Notes: generated by a model from the letters alone, not told the origin. A stretch of DNA of 49,737 nucleotides from Clostridia bacterium (GCA_017396125.1 JAFQMX010000048.1:1-49737), one strand, 5' to 3'; counted from the stretch's first letter, positions 1-8,118 are shown. Numbers and translations are program-made.

Positions 1-1099
1 AAAAAACGTCAAAAGCGTTACCGTTCCCAACACCAAGGGGCTCAAGGGTATCGAAGCAGCACTTTGCGCTGGAATTGCGCTGGGTAACGCCGAAAAAGAG
101 CTTTCGGTGCTATCCGAAATCAAAGAAAACGAGACACTTCTCGTTGCTGAATTTATGCGCGAGTTTCCCGTAACGGTCAAGCGCTCGTGCTCCGACGAAA
201 TTTTCGAAATAGCAGTTACCCTGCTCTCTCACGATCACTCGGCTTTCGTAAAGCTGGTAGGAAACCACACCAATATCGTAGAAATCCGCCTTGACAACGA
301 AATTTTGCTCAAAAATCAAAACACTGCTGTAAGCAAAAAAACCGATCGCAGTTGTCTGTCGGTAGAAAAAATTATCGAATTCGCTTCCGAAGTGGAAATC
401 GACGAGGTTTGCGAAACTTTGGAGCGACAAATAGATTACAACATGGCAATCGCAAAAGAGGGACTAAAAAACTCCTACGGTGCAAATATCGGCAAGGTGT
501 ATCTCAACGAAGAGCCCGACAGCGTAAAAGAACGCGCCAAGGCCTACGCCGCGGCAGGTAGCGACGCGCGTATGAACGGTTGCGAGCTGCCCGTTATTAT
601 CAATAGCGGAAGCGGAAACCAAGGCATAACCGCCTCTATTCCCGTCGTAGTATACGCCGAATATCTCGGTTCTAGTCACGAACAGCTTTTGCGCGCGCTG
701 TGCGTTTCCAACCTAATCACCATACATCTAAAAACGGGCATCGGTACTTTGTCGGCTTACTGCGGAGTAATTTCAGCAGGCGCGGCTGCGGCTTGCGGAA
801 TAGTGTATCTCAAGGGCGGACGAAAGGAAGAAATCGCTCACACTCTCGTCAACACCCTTGCCATCAGCAGCGGAGTTATTTGCGACGGAGCAAAGGCGTC
901 GTGCGCGGCAAAGATCTCTCTCGCGATAGAGAGCGGATTTTTGGGCATGGCTATGTACTACAGCGGATGTGAATTTTACGCAGGCGAAGGTATCGTAAAA
1001 AAGGGCGTAGAAGAAACGATAAAATCCGTATCCCGCCTCGCCTACAAGGGTATGAGAGAAACGGACAAGGAAATTATCGACATTATGATAGAAAAATAG
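1..1099 (+). CDS. L-cysteine desulfidase / serine dehydratase-like protein (UPF0597), 5' truncated by the window
   Basis: The reading frame is open from base 2, so the true start lies upstream; a Met at 107 is internal. The first visible residues (VTVPNTKGLKGIEAA) are typical of the UPF0597 family (CyuA/YhaM). That family resembles the iron-sulfur-dependent serine dehydratase alpha chain and releases ammonia, sulfide and pyruvate from cysteine. Other family signatures visible are SGSGNQGITASIPV and the Cys-bearing stretches GTLSAYCGVISAG and ICDGAKASC, whose cysteines would hold a 4Fe-4S cluster. About 366 codons are visible, close to most of the usual ~430 residues. No gene precedes it in the window, so operon context is unknown. 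The family is clear; the exact substrate (cysteine or serine) is inferred from homology. Confidence 0.88.
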   Translation, partial: KNVKSVTVPNTKGLKGIEAALCAGIALGNAEKELSVLSEIKENETLLVAEFMREFPVTVKRSCSDEIFEIAVTLLSHDHSAFVKLVGNHTNIVEIRLDNEILLKNQNTAVSKKTDRSCLSVEKIIEFASEVEIDEVCETLERQIDYNMAIAKEGLKNSYGANIGKVYLNEEPDSVKERAKAYAAAGSDARMNGCELPVIINSGSGNQGITASIPVVVYAEYLGSSHEQLLRALCVSNLITIHLKTGIGTLSAYCGVISAGAAAACGIVYLKGGRKEEIAHTLVNTLAISSGVICDGAKASCAAKISLAIESGFLGMAMYYSGCEFYAGEGIVKKGVEETIKSVSRLAYKGMRETDKEIIDIMIEK

Positions 1100-1256
1100 C
1101 CTTGTAGAATATAGCAGACTTTCGGCACATTATCGCAAGGTGTTTGGCGCAAAAAAGCATGTACGTTGTCGAAATTTTGTGACCGCAAGGCATTTGCCCT
1201 CATATCATATAACAAAACTTAATGCAAACTAAACTAATATATTGAGAGGTAACATT

Positions 1257-1703
1257 ATGGAAGAAAAACAAATCAACGAGGTAACCCCCGTCGAAGTTCC
1301 AGTAGGCGCACCTACTGCACCGCCCGCGCTGAATATCAAAAACTACGCGGATTTGCCCGTCCGCCATATGTGGTCAGATACGCAGTTTGACATAATCCGA
1401 AAATACATCCAAGCCTACGAGCAAACGCTAAATCCCGACGAGGAGCTGGGCGTGTGCCTGACTCAGTTCGGGCAATCCGTAATGATGCAGGTTACCGAAA
1501 TCACCTACGAAAAATCTGTTACGCTCGTATTTCGCGGACTCGTCAACGGCGTGGACAGCGTGTTGATTCAGCACATTAGCCAGCTCAATTTCCTTCTCAC
1601 CAAGCTCAAAAAGCAGGTGGAAGAGCCACCTAAGCCTCGCCGTCCTATCGGCTTCGTAATGCACGACCCTGATGACGACGAAAAAGAGCCCGACCAAAAA
1701 TAA
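1257..1703 (+). CDS. Conserved hypothetical protein, DUF6173-like
   Basis: A 148-residue soluble protein. The ATG at 1257 is chosen over an upstream in-frame TTG because GAGAGG sits seven bases before it. The N-terminal ~45 residues are Pro/Ala-rich and probably flexible. The middle carries IRKYIQAYEQTLNPDEELGV, LTQFGQSVMMQVTEITYE and LIQHISQLNFLL, a pattern I associate with the DUF6173 family of clostridial proteins; that assignment is from memory and is moderate. The C-terminus is charged (DPDDDEKEPDQK). It is flanked upstream by about 155 non-coding bases and downstream by a strong bidirectional terminator, so it is probably monocistronic. No function can be assigned. Confidence 0.75.
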   Translation: MEEKQINEVTPVEVPVGAPTAPPALNIKNYADLPVRHMWSDTQFDIIRKYIQAYEQTLNPDEELGVCLTQFGQSVMMQVTEITYEKSVTLVFRGLVNGVDSVLIQHISQLNFLLTKLKKQVEEPPKPRRPIGFVMHDPDDDEKEPDQK

Positions 1704-1765
1704 TTTTCGCCCCACGCGAATCCAAAGAAAAATAAATTTATTAGGAAAACTAATTTTACGCATAC

Positions 1766-1800
1766 AAAAAACCGTCGATTTTCACCGACGGTTTTTATTT
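1766..1800. terminator. Bidirectional intrinsic terminator
   Basis: Seven-base stem ACCGTCG/CGACGGT (1771-1777 with 1786-1792) flanked by an A-run on the left and a T-run on the right. It serves the DUF6173-like gene on the plus strand and plausibly the DUF1015 gene arriving on the minus strand. Confidence 0.85.
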
Positions 1801-1833
1801 TTCTATTTAGCGCAAAATCAAATTGATAGATAA

Positions 1834-3015
1834 TTATTTGATCTTTCTTGCCTCAATATAATAACGCTTTTCGCAAGCTTCACCCATAGAGAAGGTTTTG
1901 CGTGGAAGAACGCCGTTCTTAACTACGTAGTCAAAGAGTTCGCCCTTGTCCATACCCTTGAGGATAATACCTACGCCGTTGGTCTCTGCGCAAATCTTGC
2001 GGAGATCTTCTTCGCCGTGAATATAGTCGAGCTCGCCGCCGAATTCTTTGAGGTACTTGTCAAGGAACTTTTGAACGACGTCAACGCCTTCGATTGCAGA
2101 AGCAGGAAGAGTGAGAACTTCTTCGCTAGCGTCCACAAAGAGCTTGGTGGAAACAGGTCCGTTAACTTCCTTCTTGAGAGCAGCAAGGAAATGAGCCTTA
2201 TCCTTAGGATAAACTACTCTGTGGATAGGCTCGAACAAAATTCCCTCGTCATAAACGTTTTCTACTTCTACCAAAGCGTACTTGGACTTAGGGTTTTCAG
2301 GGTTGTAGCAAGCCTGAGCGGTAGCAAGAGAGTGGTTTCCGTCGCCTACTGCAAAAAGAAGTGGCTCGCCGTATTTAGCGGTGCTCTTTTCGAGCAGCTT
2401 AGTAAGCGCCTTTTCTACGAAAGCGGTATCCTTAACGTGATAGCCCTTTACGTGTCCGCCGTCACCCATAAGGTCGGTATCGTAAACAACTTCCAAATCC
2501 ATATTCTTGAGTGGCTCGATAACGCTACGCTCGTCATCGTCAATCAAAAGAAGGATGTGTGGAAGCTCGAGCGGGCAGTTTTTACGGATAGCAACGCGAG
2601 GCGGAATACGCTCTACAACGGTGCCTTCGGTAGCACGGATAAGCGCCTTGTCCTTTGGATCAAAGCTGTACTGGGTAAGGTCAACGATCATAGTAAGACC
2701 GTATCTAACGTTGCCCATAGGAGTTTTTCTCTCGATAAGAATAAGACCGTTGTCGATAGTACGGAAAAGGTCCTTGTCGAGATAATCGTTCATGTTGTCG
2801 ATAATCTTAGCGATACGCTTTTCGGTGTTATCAGTAAGATAGCACTCTGGGTAGATAAGGTTGAGGGTGGAAGGTGCGTCGCCGATTTTGTCAGCCAAAT
2901 CTTCCCAGTACTCAGGCTGAGAAGTAAACTGGTCACAAGCAACTACGCCCCACTTACTCATATCAAGGTTCTCTTTCGGCAAAAGAATTTCGTCGAAATT
3001 AACAGGCAATTTCAT
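1834..3015 (-). CDS. DUF1015 family protein
   Basis: A 393-residue soluble protein of the DUF1015 family, recognised from the N-terminal ILLPKENLDMSKWGVVACDQ and the central VGDGNHSLATAQ stretch, both hallmarks of the family. Its length matches the usual ~400 residues. The biochemical role of the family is not established, although the conserved DGNHS motif suggests a catalytic or ligand site. AAGGAGA precedes the ATG. A promoter lies immediately upstream (3041-3069), separating it from the cdaA pair that is transcribed in the same direction. Confidence 0.85.
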   Translation of the reverse strand: MKLPVNFDEILLPKENLDMSKWGVVACDQFTSQPEYWEDLADKIGDAPSTLNLIYPECYLTDNTEKRIAKIIDNMNDYLDKDLFRTIDNGLILIERKTPMGNVRYGLTMIVDLTQYSFDPKDKALIRATEGTVVERIPPRVAIRKNCPLELPHILLLIDDDERSVIEPLKNMDLEVVYDTDLMGDGGHVKGYHVKDTAFVEKALTKLLEKSTAKYGEPLLFAVGDGNHSLATAQACYNPENPKSKYALVEVENVYDEGILFEPIHRVVYPKDKAHFLAALKKEVNGPVSTKLFVDASEEVLTLPASAIEGVDVVQKFLDKYLKEFGGELDYIHGEEDLRKICAETNGVGIILKGMDKGELFDYVVKNGVLPRKTFSMGEACEKRYYIEARKIK

Positions 3016-3040
3016 AAGTCAGTTTCTCCTTAAAAAATAT

Positions 3041-3069
3041 AATATACGCTTTTTCAGCGCAAATTCCAA
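3041..3069 (-). promoter_or_regulatory. SigmaA-type promoter of the DUF1015 gene
   Basis: Reading on the minus strand, TTGGAA (3069-3064), a 17-base spacer, then TATATT (3046-3041). The start codon is 26 bases downstream of the -10, leaving room for a short leader with AAGGAGA. Confidence 0.6.
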
Positions 3070-3116
3070 AAATTATCTCTAAATCTTACGGTTTAAACCA
3101 AAAGTATTGCGACAAA

Positions 3117-3254
3117 TTACAAAATAGTAATTATCATCCAAATAGCAACCGCCATAAAAATCGCGCCTATCTTGAGCCCGATATTCTTGACGAACGCCCA
3201 TTTCAAAAATCTTACCAAAGGATTCCCCTTTTTTTCAGCAGCTTTCTTTGCCAT
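3117..3254 (-). CDS. 45-residue single-helix membrane protein resembling the N-terminus of CdaR/YbbR
   Basis: A short frame starting three bases after the cdaA stop codon (TAA TTT ATG on the minus strand), with GAGGAGG about 12 bases upstream inside the end of cdaA, so translation is probably coupled. The protein has a basic N-terminus (MAKKAAEKKGNPLVRFLKW) and then a hydrophobic helix containing NIGLKIGAIFMAVAIWM. This order, basic start then N-x-x-L-K-I followed by a helix ending in a Trp-rich edge, is how CdaR (YbbR) begins. CdaR is the membrane regulator normally encoded directly after cdaA, but here the extracellular YbbR repeats are absent and a stop follows the helix. That it is a CdaR remnant or minimal partner is my inference. 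It could also be an unrelated small membrane protein. Confidence 0.7.
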   Translation of the reverse strand: MAKKAAEKKGNPLVRFLKWAFVKNIGLKIGAIFMAVAIWMIITIL

Positions 3255-3257
3255 AAA

Positions 3258-4130
3258 TTAGCGGTGCCTCCTCATAAACTTCGATTCCTTTTCGCTCGTA
3301 ACGGCTTTGAGTCCGTAAACCTGCTCGAGCTTGTCGGTAAGCGCAACTGCGTCGAAATATCTCTCCAACTCTCCGCGGATTGCCACCGAAATAACCCCTG
3401 TCTCCTCCGAAACGACTATCGCCATAACGTTGCTCTCCTCGGTTATACCGATTGCCGCACGGTGACGGGTTCCGAGTTCCTTGTCCACGTCAGGGTTTTG
3501 GGTGAGTGGCAAAAAGCAACCTGCCGCGATAATGCGGTTTGCTCTTACTATTACCGCACCGTCGTGAAGCGGTGCTTTGGTATTGAACAAGCATTCGATA
3601 AGCGGACAAGAAAGTTTACTGTCCATCTTGGTGCCGCTGTCGATAACGCTGTCCGGAATATCGTTAGGCGCAATAAGCATAAGCGCGCCCACGTCTTTTT
3701 TTGCCATATTAATGGTGGCGCGGACAATTTCCGAAATAGTATGACGAAGCTCCTGGTCGGAAACGTCGTAAGTCGTAGTAAAGTTCTCCTCTGCTTCCTT
3801 TGGCGAAGAAAGCTTCCACAAGGTTCTCTTGATTTCCGAGCGGAAAAGTATAGTGCAACAAATCACCGTCGCAAGCATAACGAATTTTGACAAATACGCC
3901 AGCATTGGGAGCGGAAAGAATCCCGCCGAAAGAATAAGCGAAACGAAAGTTCCCACAACGAGATATTTTATCAATCTCGTGCAGTTGTATTTTTTGAGGA
4001 ACGCAAAGATAATGTAAATGAGTAGCGCAACGGCAAGCACGTCTATGATGTTATAGACTAACTCCTTGCCCTGTAACTCAAGCAATAAGCGTTCTTTGCA
4101 TTGCAATAAATAATTTTTGAACTTTTCCAT
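3258..4130 (-). CDS. cdaA: Diadenylate cyclase CdaA
   Basis: Makes cyclic di-AMP from two ATP at the membrane; c-di-AMP controls potassium and osmolyte uptake and wall homeostasis in Gram-positives. The 290-residue protein has three N-terminal membrane helices (about residues 25-45, 55-70 and 74-94) and then a DAC domain with both catalytic motifs, DGA at 190-192 and GTRHR at 220-224. The start at 4130 is preferred over an upstream ATG at 4166 because GGGGAAAGG lies just before it. It is followed, three bases after its stop, by a tiny membrane protein in the slot usually held by cdaR. glmM, the common third gene, is not adjacent. The family and activity are very secure. Confidence 0.95.
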   Translation of the reverse strand: MEKFKNYLLQCKERLLLELQGKELVYNIIDVLAVALLIYIIFAFLKKYNCTRLIKYLVVGTFVSLILSAGFFPLPMLAYLSKFVMLATVICCTILFRSEIKRTLWKLSSPKEAEENFTTTYDVSDQELRHTISEIVRATINMAKKDVGALMLIAPNDIPDSVIDSGTKMDSKLSCPLIECLFNTKAPLHDGAVIVRANRIIAAGCFLPLTQNPDVDKELGTRHRAAIGITEESNVMAIVVSEETGVISVAIRGELERYFDAVALTDKLEQVYGLKAVTSEKESKFMRRHR

Positions 4131-4157
4131 ATCCTTTCCCCGTTGCAGTCTTATTAC

Positions 4158-4186
4158 ATTATACATTGATTAGCAAAAATTAGCAA
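4158..4186 (-). promoter_or_regulatory. SigmaA-type promoter of cdaA
   Basis: On the minus strand TTGCTA (4186-4181), a 17-base spacer and TATAAT (4163-4158), about 28 bases before the chosen ATG. Confidence 0.65.
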
Positions 4187-4483
4187 TAATTTCCGCTGAA
4201 TTTTTTATAATTTTTTTAATTTTGCGCATATTCCGTGCGAAAATCCCGCTTTCCACAAACTTGTCTGCTTTGTAGGTACAAAATTTGGAGCAAAACGCAA
4301 AAACGACGGTTTCCGCCCGCAACGCCAACGCGCTATTGCCGCTTGCCCGTTAGCCTAGCAAAGATCTCTCGCTTTTACCAAAAAACCGCTCGCTTATTAT
4401 AGCAAACGGTTCTTTTTTACACCATATTCTTTTCGAAACAAAACGCTTTACGTCACGAAACGCGGGGTACGTTGTTGAAATTT
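4187..4483. other. Intergenic region between cdaA and ferritin
   Basis: No gene seen. It holds the ferritin terminator (about 4379-4414), and its right edge (4467-4484) is an 18-base near-match to spacer sequence at 1161-1178, listed separately. Confidence 0.6.
4379..4414 (-). terminator. Intrinsic terminator of the ferritin gene
   Basis: On the minus strand AACCG...CGGTT with an inner GCT/AGC pairing, followed by a run of T (plus-strand A-run 4379-4386). It lies ~70 bases downstream of the ferritin stop codon. Confidence 0.7.
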
Positions 4484-4999
4484 TTAGTCCAAAATCAAGG
4501 ACGGTGCGGTATAAACTCTTGCTTTGAGTTCGTTGTCGAGCATATAAAGTCCTTTGGCGTCAGTCCCAAACAACTCCATTTTCTTAATCATATCGTCAGC
4601 GTTTTTCTCTTCTTCGCCCTGTTCTTTAATGAACCAATCAAGGAACTGCATGGTACGGAAATCCGAAATTTCATACGCAGCCTTGTAGATGGTATTGATG
4701 AGCGAAGTAACGTAAATTTCGTGCTTCATACCCTCTCTTAGCGGGTCCATATTGCATTTAAGCTCCTTGTCCGGCTGATCGACAGCGTAAAGCTTAACCT
4801 TTTCGCCGTTGTTTTGCAAAAACTTCATAAACAGCATAGCATGGTCACGCTCTTCCTGCGCTTGAACGTAGTACCAGTTGGCAAATCCGTCAAGACCTGC
4901 GTCCTTGTAATAGTTCGAAAAATCCAAATAAAGATATGCAGAATACAATTCTTTTGTAATCTGTTCTTCGAGTAATTTTGCCACCTTTCTATCCAACAT
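4484..4999 (-). CDS. Bacterial non-haem ferritin
   Basis: Stores iron as a mineral core inside a 24-subunit shell and oxidises Fe(II) at a di-iron ferroxidase site. The 171-residue protein has the four-helix ferritin fold of the FtnA type. The ligand motifs EEQITKELYSAYLYL, EERDHAM and KEQGEEE are all in place. The ATG at 4999 follows GGAGGAGA; 42 further upstream codons lie in the leader and do not look like protein. It is divergent from the ClC gene and has its own promoter with a palindrome around the -10. With perR, reverse rubrerythrin, the DtxR regulator and feoB elsewhere in the window it forms the iron and peroxide theme. Confidence 0.95.
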   Translation of the reverse strand: MLDRKVAKLLEEQITKELYSAYLYLDFSNYYKDAGLDGFANWYYVQAQEERDHAMLFMKFLQNNGEKVKLYAVDQPDKELKCNMDPLREGMKHEIYVTSLINTIYKAAYEISDFRTMQFLDWFIKEQGEEEKNADDMIKKMELFGTDAKGLYMLDNELKARVYTAPSLILD

Positions 5000-5068
5000 T
5001 GTTTCTCTCCTCCAATAATAGTAAAAATTAATTATAAAATTATTTTCGTTCGGGCAAAATGCCCTTAT

Positions 5069-5104
5069 CGATAGTATTATACCACTATCGTACAAAAATC
5101 GCAA
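5069..5104 (-). promoter_or_regulatory. Ferritin promoter with an inverted repeat around the -10
   Basis: On the minus strand TTGCGA (5104-5099), a 17-base spacer and TATAAT (5081-5076), with a TG one base ahead of the -10. A perfect 7-base inverted repeat, CGATAGT/ACTATCG (5069-5075 and 5084-5090), brackets the -10 box, which is the geometry of a repressor operator. A second small hairpin, GGGC/GCCC (5052-5064), lies in the leader. Confidence 0.65.
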
Positions 5105-5151
5105 TAAATTTCGTCCAAATGTCAAAATTTACTTGTAATCAACGCAATCCC

Positions 5152-5180
5152 TTGACAAAAACCGCGGTTTTATTTACAAT
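5152..5180 (+). promoter_or_regulatory. Promoter of the ClC gene with a palindromic spacer
   Basis: TTGACA (5152-5157), a 17-base spacer and TACAAT (5175-5180). The spacer contains the perfect 14-base palindrome AAAACCGCGGTTTT (5157-5170), which sits between the two boxes. Confidence 0.7.
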
Positions 5181-5221
5181 ACCAATGCTTAACGACAACT
5201 AAATTCTTTAGGACAACGGCT

Positions 5222-6817
5222 ATGAACAAAAAACAAAAGAATTTCTTGCTTAATTTAGTATTTCCCGTCTTTATTTTCGGCGCAATTACGGGTATATTCA
5301 CCGCAGTAATCATCGTTTTGTACAAATACTGCGCAAAACATATAATTCACTTATCCGAAAAAGGCTATCACTTTATGGGCGAGCATTTGTATATGCTGGC
5401 AGTAGCAATTCCGCTCTTTATACTCTTTGCCATCGTCTTGAGCTTGGTCTACAAAAAATATTCCGACCTTAAGGGTGGCGGAATTCCTTCTTCCATCGGA
5501 ATTTTGCGTGGGCTTCTCCCACTCAGCTGGCCACGCTCCATAATCGGAACTTTCGTGCTGTCGTTGGGCTCGTTTTTGTTTGGCGTACCTCTCGGAAACG
5601 AAGGTCCGTCGGTACAAATGGGTACGGCTACGGGTGCGGCAAGCCTGTACTTTGCCGGCAAAAAACGCAAGGCTTGGAAACGCTATCTCATGACGGGCGG
5701 AGCGTGTGCAGGCTTTTCGGCAGCAACGGGCGCGCCTATTTCGGGAGTGCTATTCGCAATCGAAGAAGCACACCAGCGAATCTCTCCAATGATAATTCTC
5801 GTTTCGGCAGTGTCGGTAATGTTCTGTAGACTCACCACCGAAATTTTAGCGCCTATTTTCAAAGTTTCGGTAACGCTTTTCCCGGACCTTGTTCTCGTTT
5901 CGCTCGTGCCAAAGGAAATTTGGTTGCCTCTCGTAGTTGGCGTGATTATGGGATTGTTTGCGGTAATTTTTCTTAATTACTTCAAGCTCATCAACGCTTT
6001 CATTTCCCGCACTCTCAAAAAAGTTCCTACTTACATCAAGCTGTCGGCAATACTTTTGCTCACGCTCTTTATGGGAATAATTTCTTATGACTTTATCTCC
6101 ACCGGTCACGAAACCATACTGCACTTGTTTGACGGCAACAACGCCATCCATATGCTTATTCTTATACTCATCGTGCGCTCCACCCTCACCGTTTCGGCAA
6201 ACACCAGCGGAATTACGGGCGGAATATTCTTGCCGACTCTCGCAATCGGTGGCGTAATGTCTGCAATCATCGCCGAAGTTTTGACAAGATATTGCTCGGT
6301 TAGCGAGCAGTATTACTCCACAATATTGGTGCTGGGCATCACCGCGTGTATCGCAGGTATGATGAAAATGCCTCTCACCGCTATCGTATTCGCAGTCGAA
6401 GCGCTGTCATGTCACAATAATGTTCTGTACGTAATCGTCGTAGCAGCGGTGTCCTTCGTAATAACCGAAATTTTCTTTACCAAATCCACCAACGACAACG
6501 TTCTCGAAGCAAGAGTGGAATCGCAAAACAAGCACCGCGAGCATCAGGTAATCGACACCTTCGTTACCGTAAAGGCAGGCTCGTTTGCGGTGGGCAAGCA
6601 AATTCGCGACATTTTGTGGCCGTCCAACCTCTTCGTTCTCTCGCTCACGCACCAAAAAGAAGGCGCGGAAGTGGACGAGCACGGAGGAACTTATTTGCGA
6701 GAAAACGACGTTTTGCACATCCGTTATCTCACCTACGACGAAGAAACTAGCAAGTCGGAAATTCACAATATCGTGGGTCAGCAGGACTACGATGAAACCG
6801 CAACCGAAGTAATTTAG
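5222..6817 (+). CDS. ClC-family chloride channel/antiporter with C-terminal TrkA-C (RCK_C) domain
   Basis: A 531-residue membrane transporter. The ClC core (about 1-420) shows GGGIP at 85-89 (the anion-binding loop, with Gly where GSGIP has Ser), GNEGPSV with gating glutamate E127, the E181/E182 pair that matches the internal proton glutamate region of antiporters, and GGIFLP in the second half. These support H+/Cl- exchange rather than a passive channel. Residues ~440-520 form a TrkA-C-like ligand-binding domain, as in many firmicute ClC proteins. In related transporters RCK_C domains bind nucleotides such as c-di-AMP, so a link to the nearby cdaA is possible but is only an inference. The start follows a weak AGGA. 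A terminator follows at 6918. Confidence 0.92.
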   Translation: MNKKQKNFLLNLVFPVFIFGAITGIFTAVIIVLYKYCAKHIIHLSEKGYHFMGEHLYMLAVAIPLFILFAIVLSLVYKKYSDLKGGGIPSSIGILRGLLPLSWPRSIIGTFVLSLGSFLFGVPLGNEGPSVQMGTATGAASLYFAGKKRKAWKRYLMTGGACAGFSAATGAPISGVLFAIEEAHQRISPMIILVSAVSVMFCRLTTEILAPIFKVSVTLFPDLVLVSLVPKEIWLPLVVGVIMGLFAVIFLNYFKLINAFISRTLKKVPTYIKLSAILLLTLFMGIISYDFISTGHETILHLFDGNNAIHMLILILIVRSTLTVSANTSGITGGIFLPTLAIGGVMSAIIAEVLTRYCSVSEQYYSTILVLGITACIAGMMKMPLTAIVFAVEALSCHNNVLYVIVVAAVSFVITEIFFTKSTNDNVLEARVESQNKHREHQVIDTFVTVKAGSFAVGKQIRDILWPSNLFVLSLTHQKEGAEVDEHGGTYLRENDVLHIRYLTYDEETSKSEIHNIVGQQDYDETATEVI

Positions 6818-6917
6818 CGCAAGATACATATAAAAACGTTTCCTACTTTAATGAGCATAAAAATAGTACAAACCATATACTACGATAAAAAATTTTCTTT
6901 AATATCAAATAAGGTAA

Positions 6918-6952
6918 TAAAAAAAGAGGTCTTCTTCGACCTCTTTTTTTAT
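6918..6952. terminator. Bidirectional intrinsic terminator
   Basis: Stem AAAAAGAGGTC/GACCTCTTTTT (about 6921-6931 and 6938-6948) with a six-base loop. It separates the convergent ClC and zinc-ribbon genes. Confidence 0.88.
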
Positions 6953-6973
6953 TAAGATATAATAACTTAGATT

Positions 6974-7774
6974 TTAATAAATCTTTATTTCTTCTTTTGT
7001 CTTCTTAACAGTTAATATTATCAACCCTACATAAAGAACCGCTACTATCGCAACATAAGAAGTCACTCCATCAAAAAAATTCATATGCCTTGTATACTTT
7101 AAAAGCTGATTCTCCCCATACTTTGTTGAGAATTTAACAATAATTTTGGTTAAAATGATATCACCTAGTACCAACACTGGAACAACACTTAAAATGTTTC
7201 GCCAGTTTCTAGCAATTCCTTTTTTTATTTTTGTTTTTCTATACTTTACATTTAATGCATGCCTATCTAACATCATAAGATTTATTATATCTTTGCATGA
7301 TCTTATTGCATACACAACACTCGCAATAATTATATATAAAAGTTCAGCAAAAGGAAGAAGCATTTCTGATAACGAGATTCTTATAATGCCCGCTTTTTGG
7401 ATGTCAACATACAACTTTATTTCATCAATCAATGAAAAAGATTTGGCATCTATTAATTCACTTTCACAAGAATATATAGGTAAAAATAATAAAAATATTA
7501 GTAGAAACACTGACACAATGTTAGTAAATAAAGACAAATACGTAATATTTAATACATTGGCTCTAAATTCGCTTGTTATACTTTTTTCTTTTGCTTCCTT
7601 AATTGTTGTTTGACCTTTAAGCGTATTTCCACAGTTACTGCATACGCTCATATAATCTTTTACTTCTTTGCCACAATAGGAACAAAATTTATCGCCCTGC
7701 TCTACATCATAATTACAAGATGTGCATTTTGATAAACCTTCTTCAATATAACTGCCACAGTTTTTACAATACAT
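6974..7774 (-). CDS. Zinc-ribbon membrane protein of unknown function
   Basis: 266 residues from the ATG at 7774, which follows AAGGAG. The N-terminal ~50 residues hold four CxxC knuckles (CKNC, CTSC, CSYC, CSNC), forming a double zinc ribbon. The rest has about four hydrophobic segments, one near residues 75-105 and others in the second half. This zinc-ribbon-plus-membrane layout is common in clostridia, but no function is known for this one. The gene is visibly more AT-rich than its neighbours. It is divergent from an XRE regulator (7885), and a 36-base perfect palindrome abuts its ribosome site. Acquisition together with the regulator is plausible but only inferred. Confidence 0.85.
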   Translation of the reverse strand: MYCKNCGSYIEEGLSKCTSCNYDVEQGDKFCSYCGKEVKDYMSVCSNCGNTLKGQTTIKEAKEKSITSEFRANVLNITYLSLFTNIVSVFLLIFLLFLPIYSCESELIDAKSFSLIDEIKLYVDIQKAGIIRISLSEMLLPFAELLYIIIASVVYAIRSCKDIINLMMLDRHALNVKYRKTKIKKGIARNWRNILSVVPVLVLGDIILTKIIVKFSTKYGENQLLKYTRHMNFFDGVTSYVAIVAVLYVGLIILTVKKTKEEIKIY

Positions 7775-7785
7775 AAATAACTCCT

Positions 7786-7821
7786 TAATAAAATTGCACT
7801 TATATAAGTGCAATTTTATTA
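7786..7821. promoter_or_regulatory. 36-bp perfect palindrome between the zinc-ribbon gene and the XRE gene
   Basis: The arms 7786-7803 and 7804-7821 are exact reverse complements; the core reads TGCACTTATATAAGTGCA. The left edge overlaps the AAGGAG ribosome site of the zinc-ribbon gene. It could be the operator of the divergent XRE protein or an mRNA hairpin that hides the ribosome site. Confidence 0.8.
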
Positions 7822-7884
7822 TTACATTTTCATATAATATTGTCAAGTATTTTATACTCGTATTAAAAAATTTAATGACCGTAT

Positions 7885-8118
7885 ATGAACAAGATAATAG
7901 AAAAAAAGATAGGCAATAATATTAGAATTTTAAGAGAAAAAGCAGGGGTTACGCAAGAATATGTCGCTATTAAACTTCAAATTGAAGGTTGTGATATTAC
8001 TCGTAGTGCAGTCGCAAAAATAGAAGTAGGACAGCGCCATTTGTATCCCGATGAAATTATTCTACTTAAACAAATTCTTAACGTTTCCTACGATGAAATT
8101 TTTAATCTTAACAATTGA
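7885..8118 (+). CDS. XRE-family helix-turn-helix regulator
   Basis: A 77-residue protein that is almost entirely one Cro/C1-type HTH. Visible features are IGNNIRILREKAGVTQEYVA for helices 1-2, then TRSAVAKIEVGQRHLYPDEI for the recognition helix and turn, and LKQILNVSYDEIFNL at the end. It is divergent from the zinc-ribbon membrane gene, with the 36-bp palindrome between them, so auto- and cross-regulation is likely. No Shine-Dalgarno sequence is visible before the ATG (the bases are GACCGTAT), unlike most genes here. AT-rich. Confidence 0.88.
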   Translation: MNKIIEKKIGNNIRILREKAGVTQEYVAIKLQIEGCDITRSAVAKIEVGQRHLYPDEIILLKQILNVSYDEIFNLNN

